DNA of 64,000 bases from Channallabes apus (lineage: Eukaryota; Chordata; Actinopteri; Siluriformes; Clariidae). Positions 34,441-45,414 of this stretch are shown here, in pieces; the stretch's first letter is position 1, and every line of letters begins with the position of its first letter. Location of the stretch: contig CM060107.1 of assembly GCA_030522415.1 (NCBI GenBank), positions 54,882,104 to 54,946,103 of the forward strand, written 5' to 3'. Below the pieces are notes generated by a model. The model worked only from the letters and a program-made list of their open reading frames with translations, did not search any database and was not told the DNA's origin. The position numbers were made by a program, and so were the translations under genes.

Positions 34441-34563
34441 TGATTGGTTGAATGGTGAGGTCGCATCTGATTGGTTAAAGAGCACGAGTGACATATTTTT
34501 GTGACTTTGGCACGTTGGAGACAACACACACACACACACACAAATCCAGGGACATTCACACAC
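34441..34563 (+). promoter_or_regulatory. Putative finTRIM copy B promoter and non-coding first exon
   Basis: Same design as in copy A: two inverted CCAAT boxes (tgattggttg at 34441, ctgattggtt at 34467) and a donor acacac|gtaagtc at 34564. The coding exon begins after the acceptor gtgttagtgcag ending at 35720. The intron here is about 1.16 kb. Start site not determined. Confidence 0.45.
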
Positions 34564-34703
34564 GTAAGTCGATTTTCACATGAACAGTCCATGATACACT
34601 CGTACATTTTACACACTTGTACATCTGTCAATTGTGTTTTGCATTTGTGTAATGTATATTATGAATATATGTATATATTGTGCATGTGAGTTGCTTTTTT
34701 TTG

Positions 34704-34753
<50 letters not shown>

Positions 34754-35204
34754 TATTATTATTTATTTATGTTTTTCTTTTCAGTGCATGTGAATTGGGA
34801 TACGCACGTGTGCATCTTGTCTTTTGTGTGAATTATTTACGAGACTGAATTGCTTCCATACATTTGTGGTGTGTGTGTGTGTGTGTTAGTATACTGTACG
34901 TATGTGTTATGCGTATGTGAGACGTGACTTGTTTGTGTGTGTGTGTGTGTGTGTCTGCATGCGTGCATATTTGTGATGTGTATGTGTGATATGAGTGTGA
35001 GAGATGAGTCTTAACATTTGTCATGTGTGTAAGATATTAGTGTGCATGCGTGTGTCTGTCTGTGTGTGTGTGTGAGAGAGAGATGCGTGTTAACATTTGT
35101 CATGTGTGTAACATTGTGTGTGTGTGTCTGTGTGAGTGTTAACATTTGTGATGTGTATGTGTGTATAATAGGCCGCAGATGCTGGAAAATAGGCCTCACA
35201 TTGT

Positions 35205-35322
35205 GATGTCACTGAACGTGATGTCACTGAACGTGATGTCACTGAACGTGATGTCACTGAACGTGATGTCACTGAACGTGATGTCACTGAACGGGATGTC
35301 ACTGAACGGGATGTCACAGTAT
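35205..35322 (+). repeat. 15-bp tandem repeat with CRE-like core
   Basis: Unit tgatgtcactgaacg occurs about seven times plus a partial unit in the 5' UTR intron of copy B, with the last two units starting gg instead of tg. Copy A has only two units at 3618-3648. Each unit contains TGATGTCA, one base from the cAMP-response element TGACGTCA. Confidence 0.9.
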
Positions 35323-35724
35323 AAGGCCACACAGAAAGTGCTTAATCACTTTTTCGGTGTAAGTTTAAGGCATCGTCACGGCTGACCCGTTTGAGATATC
35401 AAACATTCCTCTACAGTTTTACATCCTCAATGTCTTTAGATCACAGCGCTGCCAGTTTAAAGATGGCCATATGAAACGTCAGGGTTTTAAAATTTTATAA
35501 AAACTATTACTTATATGGGATTTTTTGTTTTATTATGAAATATATTTGACCAAAGCATGTTATGTACTATACAGTCTTTTATGGTTTTCACTACACACAC
35601 ACCATGGAAGCATCCACTCTGAGCATGAAAAAAATAGAAAACTGTATGAGTAAATAAATAAATATATAAAAATATCGAAAATCAGACTGTCTCTCTCTCT
35701 CTCTGTGTGTGTTAGTGCAGGAAA

Positions 35725-36733
35725 ATGGCAGAAGCCAGTATTTCAGTAGATCAGCTTTCAGTGGATCAGTTCATCTGTCCAGTGTGTCTGGATCTCCTGA
35801 AGGATCCGGTGGCTCTCCCCTGTGATCACAGTTTCTGTAAGGTGTGTATTAATGACTGCTGGGATCAGGAGGATCAGAAGGGCGTCTACAGCTGTCCTGA
35901 GTGCAGAGACACTTTCACTCCAAGGTCTGTTGTACGCAGAAACAACATGCTGGCTGAAGTGGTGGAGAAACTGAAGAAGAAGTCTGAAGTCCAAGCTGGT
36001 TCTCCTGCTCACTGTTACGCTGGACCTGGAGATGTGGAGTGTGATTTCTGCACCGGGAGAAAACAAAAAGCCGTCAAGTCCTGTCTGACGTGTTTAGTTT
36101 CATTTTGTGAAACTCATCTGAAACCTCACCTGGAAGTTCCTGCTTTGAAAAAACACACATTAATTGAAGCGTCAGCAAAACTCCAAGAGAAGATCTGCTC
36201 TGAACATAACAAGCTGATTGAGATCTTCTGCCGTACTGATCAAACCTGGATCTGTTATTTGTGTACGATGGATAATCACAGAGGACACGACACCGTCACA
36301 GCCGCAGCAGAAAGAGCTGAGAAACAGGTGAGAATGAGAGATTTCCAGGATGAGGTTCTTAATTATAGTTTATATCTAGTAACATGTGCACAGTGTTGTT
36401 AGTTACTCATAAAAGTGATAATACTATTACTGGCTAGATAATGTTTGTGATATACATGAATACACATACACACACATCTTACTATGTAAGTACTTTATAA
36501 AAAGCTGAATGTAACTGTTCTGTCCTCAGAGTGAGTTAAAGAATGAGCAGATGAAATCCCAGCAGAGAATCCAGGAGAAGCAGAAGAAGGTGGAGGAGCT
36601 GAAACAGGCTGTGAACACTATAAAGGTGAGCAGTGAGCAGAGACAGAGCTGCTCCTAGAAACACACACAACATGGACAACATGGAGACATTTAGAGTCGC
36701 AGTAAGAGAGGGAATGATAGATGAGCTTTAAAT

Positions 36734-36800
<67 letters not shown>

Positions 36801-37609
36801 CAGCTGAGTGCACAGACAGCAGTGGAGGACAGTGAGAGGATCTTTACTGAGCTGATCAGCTCCATGGAGAAAAAGCGCTCGGAGGTGACGGAGCTGATCA
36901 GAGCTCAGGAGAAGACTGAACTGAGTCGAGCTGAACGACTCCTGGAGCAACTGGAGCAGGAGATTGCTGATCTTCAGAGGAGACTCACTGAGCTGGAACA
37001 GCTTTCACACACACACGATCACATCCAGTTCCTCCAGGTAACACTCACTGTCTGATCTACACACACAGCTGTTCCTCACACACTCTTGTTAAAGGACAGT
37101 GAATGTCCTCTGACATCACAAGTACTGTATGTTTTACATCTAATCTCCTTTCTGTAGGCTTTAGCTTCTGGACGTCAGTCTCCTTCATTTCAAAGACCAT
37201 CATTTCAGACATCCAGCATCAGTGTCCATCAACATGTCTCATTTGATGGAGTGAGGAATTTTCTCTCAGATCTGAAGAAGAGACTCGAGGAATTCTGTGA
37301 GGAGGAATTCAACAAAATCCCTCCACATGGTAAGAGGAGCTGTTCCTGCTGGAGAAACACAATGATGGACGTCTTTACTCGCTCTGTCAAGTCTTATTTC
37401 TTAGCAATGCTCCTGCTGACCTTCCTGCAGACAGTTTGAACTAAAATACTGATTTAAAATGAATAAACTGACTGTATCACTTTAAACTGTTTCCATCTTT
37501 TACAACCTGATGAGGCTTTTTGTCTTCATTTCCATTTTTCTCTCCACAGCTGCAGCAGTTCAGATCTTTTCACCACCAGAGCCGCAGAGCAGAGAAGAGT
37601 TTCTCAGAT

Positions 37610-37671
<62 letters not shown>

Positions 37672-38627
37672 TTATTAGGTCTATCGAGTACTGTTGTCTT
37701 TAAAAGACAAGTGATTTGCAGGAGTGTGTGTGTGAGTGAGAGAACAGAGAAGATTTCCTGAAATGTATATTATTACACAGACACACACAAATAAAATACA
37801 TAAAATGTATAATAATAATAATAATAATAAGAGTCTTATTTCATTAAGTATACATTTCATCACATCACATACTGGATACTATATATCCTCCAAAAGCAGT
37901 TATATACTAAATACCAAAAAGTATGATTGAAGTATGATGGATTTTTAGAATAAAATCTGAATGAACATTGAGACATTTCTCCCTCAGATATCAGTGCACA
38001 CAGACAGCTGTCTCACTCTTCACATGAATATACAGTATTCTGTGAATTATACCCAACATGTTCACATTGTTCAGTTTGTTTTTCTCTTTTATTTTATATT
38101 TCTGTTATCTGACTCTGGATCCCAACACGACACATCGTCTCCTCATTCTGTCTGAGAAGAACCGAGCGGTGAGACGCAGTGTGATAAAGCAGCAGTACTC
38201 TGATCATCCAGAGAGATTTGAATCCTGGCGTCAGTTGTTGTGTAAGGAGAGTGTGTGTGGACGCTGTTACTGGGAGGTGGAGTGGAGCGGTGATGTGTCC
38301 ATATCAGTCTCGTATAAAGACATCAGCAGGAAAGGACAGGGTGATGAGTGTTGGTTTGGACACAACAATCAGTCCTGGAGTCTGTTGTGTCGTTCTTCTT
38401 CTTCTCTCTTTTTCTATCACAACAACATTACGACTGATCTCAGAGCTCCATCATCCTCCAGAATAGGAGTGTATGTGGATCACAGTGCAGGAACTCTGTC
38501 CTTCTACAGCGTCTCTGACACGATGAAGCTCCTCCACAGAGTCCACACCACATTCACTCAGCCTCTGTACGCTGGGTTTGGGGTCTACTGGTCTGACTCT
38601 ACTGTGAGATTGTGTGATCCAGAATAA
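35725..38627 (+). CDS. finTRIM-like E3 ubiquitin ligase, copy B, last acceptor altered
   Basis: Exons 35725-36327 (201 codons), 36530-36625, 36804-37037, 37158-37329, 37550-37609 and 38098-38627 join in one frame of 564 codons plus stop. Domains are a C3HC4 RING (C18, C21, C33, H35, C38, C41, C57, C60), B-box 1 (C106-H135), B-box 2 (C158-H188), coiled coil (about 202-311) and PRY-SPRY/B30.2 (about 389-564). Such proteins ubiquitinate targets chosen by the B30.2 domain, and finTRIMs are associated with antiviral responses. Exons 2 and 3 have the 96- and 234-bp sizes common in TRIM genes. The acceptor before the B30.2 exon reads ttttat (38092-38097) where copy A has ttttag. Upstream AGs give frames that hit stops, so the normal full-length product is doubtful. 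Confidence 0.8.
36737..36803 (+). repeat. (GT)n abutting the exon 3 acceptor, copy B
   Basis: A long GT run ending in taacag directly before exon 3, longer than in copy A. Confidence 0.9.
37610..37668 (+). repeat. (AC)n at the exon 5 donor, copy B
   Basis: Donor gat|gtacacac followed by an AC run, as in copy A but longer. Confidence 0.9.
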
Positions 38628-38690
38628 AGTGTGTAGTGTTTTGTGTAACATTCCTGCACATTGTCAGATTGTTGCTCAGTCGTCTCTCTC

Positions 38691-40316
38691 ACTAACACAC
38701 AATCCAGCTGCACAAACAGCTAATTTAACACATTAGCAATTAGTTTAATGAAAAAATAAACAGATGTATTAAATGTATTATAAAATTGTATCTGTGTGAA
38801 GAGCCGCGGTGAGATTCGGCACATCAGATGTCACTTTAGAATAACTTGTATTATTATGAGTAATATTTATGTCATGAATGTAACTAATAAATTAATAAAA
38901 AAATAAAATAATTTATTACTAAATCAATATCTGTGGTTTATTACTCACAATGATGAGTTTTCTCTTTACTCATTAATACATTCTGTGATATAAACTGTAA
39001 GAACTATGATGGAGGCGGGGACACAGGGACACAGAGACCAGTGGACACAGAGAAACATGAGCTCTTTTATTATCCAAAGCTAGGAATGTGGAGAATCCAG
39101 TGCGGCTTCTTTGCAGTGCAGGGAGACAGTTGAGAAGCAGTGACTCAGGTGGCAGTGTAGAGTTACCTGTGTCAGTACACCAGTAAAGGCGGGGTGGCAG
39201 CCAAGTCGAGGCAGTGAGGCAGCCAGTTCTCTGTGGTCTGGTGTAGTGAAAGAATCCTCCAGTGTAACTGCTGAAAGAACACAACATGAGTGAAGCTCCA
39301 AGCTCATCACTCATCATTAAGACATCTCATCCCTATCTGTGCTGTGACTACTTCTGACTGAGCGATGTCTGCTTCTATCAGTCATAGTCTTGGTGAGATC
39401 AAATTCTCATTAAAGCTGTGTTAGTCTTGTTTGAACTTGAAATGGTGCAGTTCTGCTAGATAACGGAGTCCTTGTCCACACACCTCATTGGGTGAGTATA
39501 ACACACTGGTATACCATGAAGCTTGTCCAAGAAAAAGTCCACTAACATGGTCTGTATTTCCACTATTAGTTTTGGAGGTGGTTTAATATAGGCCAGTTTG
39601 TACCATAAGAGCTAGATTCTTATTACTATTAAATAAGCCATTTCTATTTATTAAAATGTCCTTTGATTATTTAAAACATCTTTTCCTGGTCCATAAATAT
39701 AAGAGCAGCCTTCAGCCCCAATAGTCTGGAGATGTCCAAAATGTCACAAATTAAGCACACTTTGTCAAATATTGACCTGCCAGACACACTGTATGTCTAA
39801 TCAAAATGAATGACTCGCTCTATTATCTTTCCTAGTCTGATTGCTTGTTGCACCTTACAGTCTGTTCATATCAGAGAGACCAGGCACCAGTTCTTCAGGT
39901 CAGTATGGCAACCATTTTTAGACAATAGGGTCAAGCCTGATCTGTAGCTACTCAGTGGCAACCTTCCTTCATTCATGCTATACTGCAACACTACTGTATA
40001 CACTATGCTACAGTATACTGCAAGTCCTGTCCTAGAATTAGACCAAGAATTAGAATAACAGCTCAACACCACCCCTGAGAAAAGTGGTGTAGTTTAAAAC
40101 CATGAGCCCTTTCCACTCACTCACCCAGACTGAGGAGTCCCCTGTATCACTGTGAGTATCAATTCATAAGTGCCGTTATCTAGTTATTATTAATTTCTTT
40201 GCCAATTTGTGAAGTCCTTATCAGTTTTTATCACCTCCTTACCTGTTCAGCAGCGTTTGGCAGCCAAAAATCATTGTACTAAATGTAGATGGAAGTATTG
40301 ATAAAATTTACAAAGT
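38691..40316. other. Unassigned sequence downstream of finTRIM copy B
   Basis: Homology to copy A ends near 38690. Short frames on both strands (for example 38973-39317 minus) lack domain signatures or splice context. No element termini recognised. Confidence 0.5.
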
Positions 40317-40676
40317 GATACTATACCGCTTAATCCTGTGTTCAGGGTCGCGGGGGACCTGGAGCCTATCCCAGGAGACTTCGGGCACTAGGCGGGGTAC
40401 ACCCTGGACAGGGTACTAATCCATCGCAGGGCACACACACATACACACACTCACACACCCAATCACACACTACGGGCAATTTAGGAACGCCAATTAGCCT
40501 AACCTGCATATCTTTGGACTGTGGGAGGAAACCGGAGTACCAGGAGGAAACCCACCAAGCACGGGGAGAACATGCAAACTCCATGCACACAGAGACGGGA
40601 ATCGAGCCTGGCCGGGGAATCGAACCCAGACCCTGGAGGTGCAAGGCGACAGTGCTAACCACTACACCACCGCGCC
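40317..40676 (-). repeat. tRNA-derived SINE (Mermaid-like), copy 2
   Basis: Nearly the same sequence as 31550-31925, with the same A-box and B-box layout on the minus strand. A clear TSD was not found. Confidence 0.8.
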
Positions 40677-41040
40677 ATTAGGGAAAAAAAATCATGATTA
40701 AACACAATTGAAAGATATTTTATATGTTAAAGTTCGATGCACAATAGAAATGTTTTAATGTAAAATGTCCGTGTTTAATCATGCCTTTTAATTTCATATT
40801 AAAGTCTTTTGACAAATTTACCACATCATTTTTATTCCTAAAATACGTGTTGCATTTCTGTCAACTTTTCAGAAAAGCTTGGCGTGAGATTTAAAAAATA
40901 AGGGCATTGGTTTTGCATGCACATGCAACGTGATGCCCCTAGTGCGCAAACCTAGATGCCCCTAGTACACTTTACACTGCATGGCTCAGGTTCTGTGTAG
41001 GAGTACAAAGAAAATTACTGCGAAAACAGAAAATTACTGT

Positions 41041-42442
41041 GAACTGTGTTTTGCATTTGTGAAATGTATATTATGAACAGAGGTGGAAAGAGTAATAAAA
41101 TGTTGTACTCAAGTACAAGTACTGTTACTTCAGTGAAATTTTACTTAAGTACAAGTAAAGTTACCATTATAAAAATCTACTCAAATAAAAGTAAAAAGTA
41201 GCTCATTAAAAAATTTACTCAGAGTAAAAGTTACCGAGTTATTTTTTTATTTTAATTTTTTTAACAGCGGGGGTGATTCTTTTGCTGAATTGTTTTGCCC
41301 TTGGGTGTTTCCATGTTCACTCTTATATTAACAGATTATTGTATATTGATCTGGCTCTGCTTTTTTTTTTTTTTTTTAAATATCAAAAAAAAAAAAAACA
41401 CACACAGCGTGGGTGGGATGAGGCATTCTAGCGTAGTTCAAAAAAGATGAGCAGATATAAATCTCAAACTAGTTGTTTTTAACTGAAGGAACACCTTTGC
41501 ATAATAAAGCTGTTGTCTTTCTTGTGCTCGAGAATTAAAGTGGTCACTTAAATATGGTGTTACGTCCCAGTCTAGGGCCAGACAGCAAAAGAATGGTTCA
41601 GGGTTCTATTTTAAACTGTATGGAAATGGTGGTATATGGCAGAAAGAACTAGATCCAATCATTAACTGATGAAATAATGAGGTTTGTATACACACACACA
41701 CACACACACACACACAACAGGAGGAGGAGGATCAGATTCAGGTTGGACCCAGGCCAAAATAACAAACAAAATGGTATTTATATTTAGTAGCTAGATTACC
41801 TGCAAAAAGAAACAACAACAAAAAAACCCCAGAAACAAAAATACAGGTACCTTCCCGGACTCCCTAAACCAACAACAATGAAATTATTTACAAATATATA
41901 CAAAGCAATAATCAAAGTCAATTGGAGGCAAAAACTCAATCCTCAATCCGGAATACACAACCAAATATCAAAACGCCAAAATCACAACCTCTTTCATCTT
42001 TCCCGCGTCTCTCTCCGGTTTATATATGGTCGCGCTAGTCGATGACGTCACTCAGGGCGGAAGCGACCGTGTGGAAGGTCAGGTAGCTGCCGATGTCAGA
42101 AAACCAGGAGTGCAGTCTGGAGCGGCGCGCGACCAGGACATGATACACACACGTGGCGCAACGGAGCATTTATACAAAGCATAATATTTTTATTATTTAA
42201 TCATTTTCATTCATTTATTTTTTACTCAGTAGCGAATATGATTTAAAATGTAGCGAATTACAATACTTCAAACAAAACGTTCTTAAGTAAAAGTAAAATT
42301 ACAGATTTTTAAAACTACTTAAAAAAGTAGAAATACACAATAAATCTACTCAATTACAGTAACGCGAGTAAATGTAATTCGTTACTTTCCACCTCTGATT
42401 ATGAATATATGCACATATTGTGCATGTGAGTTGCTTTTTTTG

Positions 42443-42510
<68 letters not shown>

Positions 42511-42580
42511 CATGCACTTGAATTGGGATACGCAGGTGTGCATCTTGTCTTTTGTGTGAATTATTTACGAGACTGTACAT
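41041..42580 (+). repeat. Third fragment of the duplicon, split by a hAT element
   Basis: 41041-41077 and 42398-42580 together match 3160-3370 and 34625-34850: tgcatttgtgaaatgtat, the attatgaatatatgc junction, the (AT)n run and then gaattatttacgagactg. This is a small piece of the 5' UTR intron, moved without the gene. Confidence 0.8.
41078..42397. mobile_element. Non-autonomous hAT element (1.32 kb)
   Basis: Termini cagaggtggaaagagtaa and, inverted, ttactttccacctctg are flanked by a perfect 8-bp TSD attatgaa (41070-41077 and 42398-42405), the hAT signature. Both ends are dominated by permuted acttaagtaaaagtac-type motifs. No transposase frame is seen. The interior includes a (CA)n run near 41690-41716 and unclassified sequence. 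Confidence 0.9.
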
Positions 42581-42960
42581 TTGTACTTAAGTAAAAGTAG
42601 TGTTACTTATAAAAATCTACTCAAGTAAAAGTAAAAAGTAGTTCATAAAAAATTTACTCAGAGTAAAAGTTACTGAGTTACTTTTATTTTTTTTTTAACA
42701 GCGGGGGTGGGACGGGGGATGGAACACCCTTGCATAATAAATCTGTTCCCTTTGTTGTGCTTGAAATCAAAGTGGTTGCTTAATAAGAATTTGTTGGCAT
42801 TTCACTTTCAGCTGTGTCTGTATCACTGGCATCTGTTTTGTCTCCATTGTTCTTGCGAATTTAGCGCTGTACTGTTCTCCTTGCATCTACGCATGCAATT
42901 TAACAGCCAGCCAAACTGCATCCATAAAGTAGAGACGAGTCAGGATTCATCTTAGTGTTT
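42581..42960. mobile_element. Fragment of the same hAT family
   Basis: tacttaagtaaaagtagtg to about 42780 parallels the interior of the 41078 element (ctactcaa.taaaagtaaaaagtag, aacagcgggggtg, cttgcataataaa). Ends are missing. 42780-42960 has no further assignment. Confidence 0.65.
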
Positions 42961-43280
42961 GACGTTTTAAGAAGATGCCAGGTACTTTATTAATTAAGAG
43001 TAAAACTAAAAAATAAATAGCAAATAAACAATAATCAGTAGGCAAAGAAATAGCAAGAAATGCTGATAAATTAGGCTAAGCTAATATCTAATGGCTATCC
43101 CCGTATTAGATAAAATTGAAACTTTGAATAAACGTGATATTACAAATATATGCAAATATATATAATTAGATATTATATAATGAAAAATTAACTTACAGAT
43201 GATGCATTTATAAACACAAAACAAAGGATGGCATCCAAACATTGGACTGAAACCAACCGCATGTAGAACTCTACTCGTCT

Positions 43281-43311
<31 letters not shown>

Positions 43312-43389
43312 GTAGCAACTGCCCGCTAGGGGGCAGCAAAATCACATCAACACAACAACAATGCTGGAGCAGAACACTCCCCGCCGGAC
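42961..43389. other. Flank of the BEL element with (CT)n and a CTCF-like motif
   Basis: A (CT)n tract lies at 43284-43311, and ccgctagggggcagc at 43323-43337 agrees with the vertebrate CTCF core consensus. No gene is seen. Confidence 0.5.
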
Positions 43390-43407
43390 ATCCTAAGGAT
43401 GTCCTAT

Positions 43408-44442
43408 CTAATTCCTAATGTCTTTAGACAACAGAAGAATAACCTCTGTAATAGGTCTGAGATACTTTATGTCCTTTCCAGATCCGCTTTTAGAAACTTT
43501 TAACTCCACTTTTCGCACTTTCCCATCAATACTTGGAAAGACTTTGGACACAAAAGCCATAGGCCACTTGTTTCGAGGACTCTGATTATCTTTTAAGAGA
43601 ACAAGATCTCCTTCTTCAATGTCAGGCCGGGTACTATTCCATTTGCGACGACTTTGTAGTGTTGGGAGATATTCACGTCTCCAGCGATACAAAAAGTTGT
43701 CGGCAAGACTCTGCACTTGCTTCCACTGTTGCCTGAACATGTTACTATTTGAGAAGTTCCCAGGAGATGGAGGAGCCCCGACCTTTTGGGTGAGGAGCAT
43801 AGCCGGAGTTAGCATGAGAGGTAATTCGGGGTCTGATGAGATTGAAACTAAGGGCCTTGCATTAATTATTGCAGAAATTTCAGCCATGAATGTGCATAAG
43901 ACCTCATGTGAAAGGGGACGAGATCCATACTGCATCAACATTGAGTCCAGGATCCTCCTTCATACACCTATCAAACGTTCCCAAGCTCCTCCCATGTGTG
44001 AAGTGTGGGGTGGATTAAATTCCCATGAACAAGAGCAATTGGCGAGGTATTCTTGCATCTTTGGGTCATTCGCCATATTGGAGAATCCCAGTTCTTTGCT
44101 TGCCGCTATAAAGTTAGTTCCACAATCTGACCGAAATTGCTTAACAGGCCCGCTAATGGCAAAAAATCTATGTAGTGCATTTATGCAACTAGAGGCGTCA
44201 AGTGATTCAATTACCTCTATGTGAACAGCTCGTGTGGACATGCAGGTGAAGAGGATGGCCCAACGTTTGCTCTCTGCATAACCTCCTCTTGTCCGACGAG
44301 CCGAGACTGAGAAAGGACCAAACACATCCAAACAGACATATGTAAAAGGTGGGGATGGACTGAGGCGCTCTTCCGGAAGATCAGCCATTTTCTGACTTTC
44401 TGTATTCCCACGTAACTTCCTACATACAACCCGAGGTGTCAA
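43408..44442 (-). pseudogene. BEL/Pao integrase core and C-terminal region
   Basis: 43960-44442 encodes the catalytic core: CLDVFGPF (first Asp), RSDCGTNFIAASKELG (second Asp) and HMGGAWERLIGV (Glu). 43408-43941, in another frame, continues with MLMQYGSRPLSHEVLCTFMA and a C-terminal DLVLLKDNQSPRNKWPM DNA-binding-like segment typical of retroelement integrases. The junction near 43950 is frameshifted. The upstream zinc-binding part is lost at the 44440-44710 insertion. Confidence 0.85.
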
Positions 44443-44710
44443 GTAACGAAGTACAAATACTTCGTTACCTTACTTAAGTAGAAATTTTGGGTATCTATAC
44501 TTTACTGGAGTAATTATTTTTCAGCTGACTTTTTACTTCTACGCCTTACATTTTTAAGCAATTATCTGTACTTTCTACTCCTTACATTTTAAAAAAAGCC
44601 TCGTTACTCTATTTTTATGATCAGAACACGCAACCCCCCCCTCCCCCCCCCCCCCCCCCGGTCGCATGATAAGAACGCGCACAACACCCCCAACCCCCGA
44701 ATCAGTAAGG
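44440..44710. mobile_element. hAT-family fragment inside the BEL integrase
   Basis: It holds acttcgttaccttacttaag and related permuted acttaagta motifs like the termini of the 41078 element, plus a poly(C) run (44634-44659). The BEL reading stops at RHVISTLL on one side and resumes at TPRVVCRKLRG on the other. About 50 codons of the usual histidine/cysteine zinc-binding region are missing, so there was deletion as well as insertion. Confidence 0.55.
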
Positions 44711-45414
44711 TAGAGATAACATGACGTCCAGGTAAGACAATGGGATTTCTCTCATCACTGACCACAGGTGCATGTGTTAGACGACCACCAATTCTTATTA
44801 GTCCGTCTTCACCAAGAACAGGATTCAACTTTAGTAGAGAACTGTTCTGAGAGATTTCAACATTTCTCATAAGAGCACTAAACTCTTCCGAAAAGACGGA
44901 TTTCTGAACAGAAACAAAGATGACCTTTTTGGCTTCAGCCAGCTCATTTAGGCAGTAAGGTTGAAGGCACTTATGCCAACCCATATATTTGCATGTCTGC
45001 CCTTTCGAATTACAGTGAAATGACCTGGCGACATGGATCAAGCACGTCACTGCTCTCAACAGGGACTTCCATGTGGAAAAGCGTTCAAAGCGTTCCGGGG
45101 TAAGTGGTTTCTCAATTATACCTGAGGCAGCAGTGTTCACTTGAGATTAAGGACGAACCTCTGAATCTGCCTCTGGATCCACTAGCTCAAACGTTTCTTG
45201 CAAGGCTGGATTGCTTTCTGAGGCTACATGTAGAAAGTTCGGTCCTGTCAGCCATTTGTTACTTGTAAGAAGAAAGGCCGAAATAGACCTTGAAGCATAG
45301 TCAGCTGTATTATTCTCAGTAGGGACATAGTATCATTGCTCAGCCTTAGAAGATTGCCTGATTCTTTGAACCCGATTGTGTACATATACATAGAACCTCC
45401 TACTTTCATTGTGT
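44711..45414 (-). pseudogene. BEL/Pao RNase H-integrase linker region
   Basis: The frame at 45140-44711 reads ERFERFSTWKSLLRAVTCLI, then SSLLKLNPVLGEDGLIRIGG and NPIVLPGRHVISTLL, the conserved segment ahead of the integrase zinc-binding motif in BEL/Pao polyproteins. Sequence up to 45414 joins across the hAT to 52407. Confidence 0.75.

Larger units (their letters stand above)
29454..38690 (+). repeat. Segmental duplication, copy B (finTRIM duplicon)
   Basis: Direct repeat of 1-12838 running from the pseudo-exon to about 60 bp beyond the finTRIM stop codon. The copies match closely in non-coding DNA. Copy B lacks the 3.5-kb L2 in intron 1 and the block before exon 1, and gains its own SINE, L2 tail and 1.45-kb insertion. 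Both are in the same orientation, consistent with tandem duplication by unequal exchange. Confidence 0.9.

Noticed and set aside
38058..38627. B30.2 ORF of copy B starting from its own ATG at 38058 as an independent gene
   Set aside because: The ATG lies in what is intron in copy A. The upstream codons are pyrimidine-tract sequence left open by the AG to AT change.
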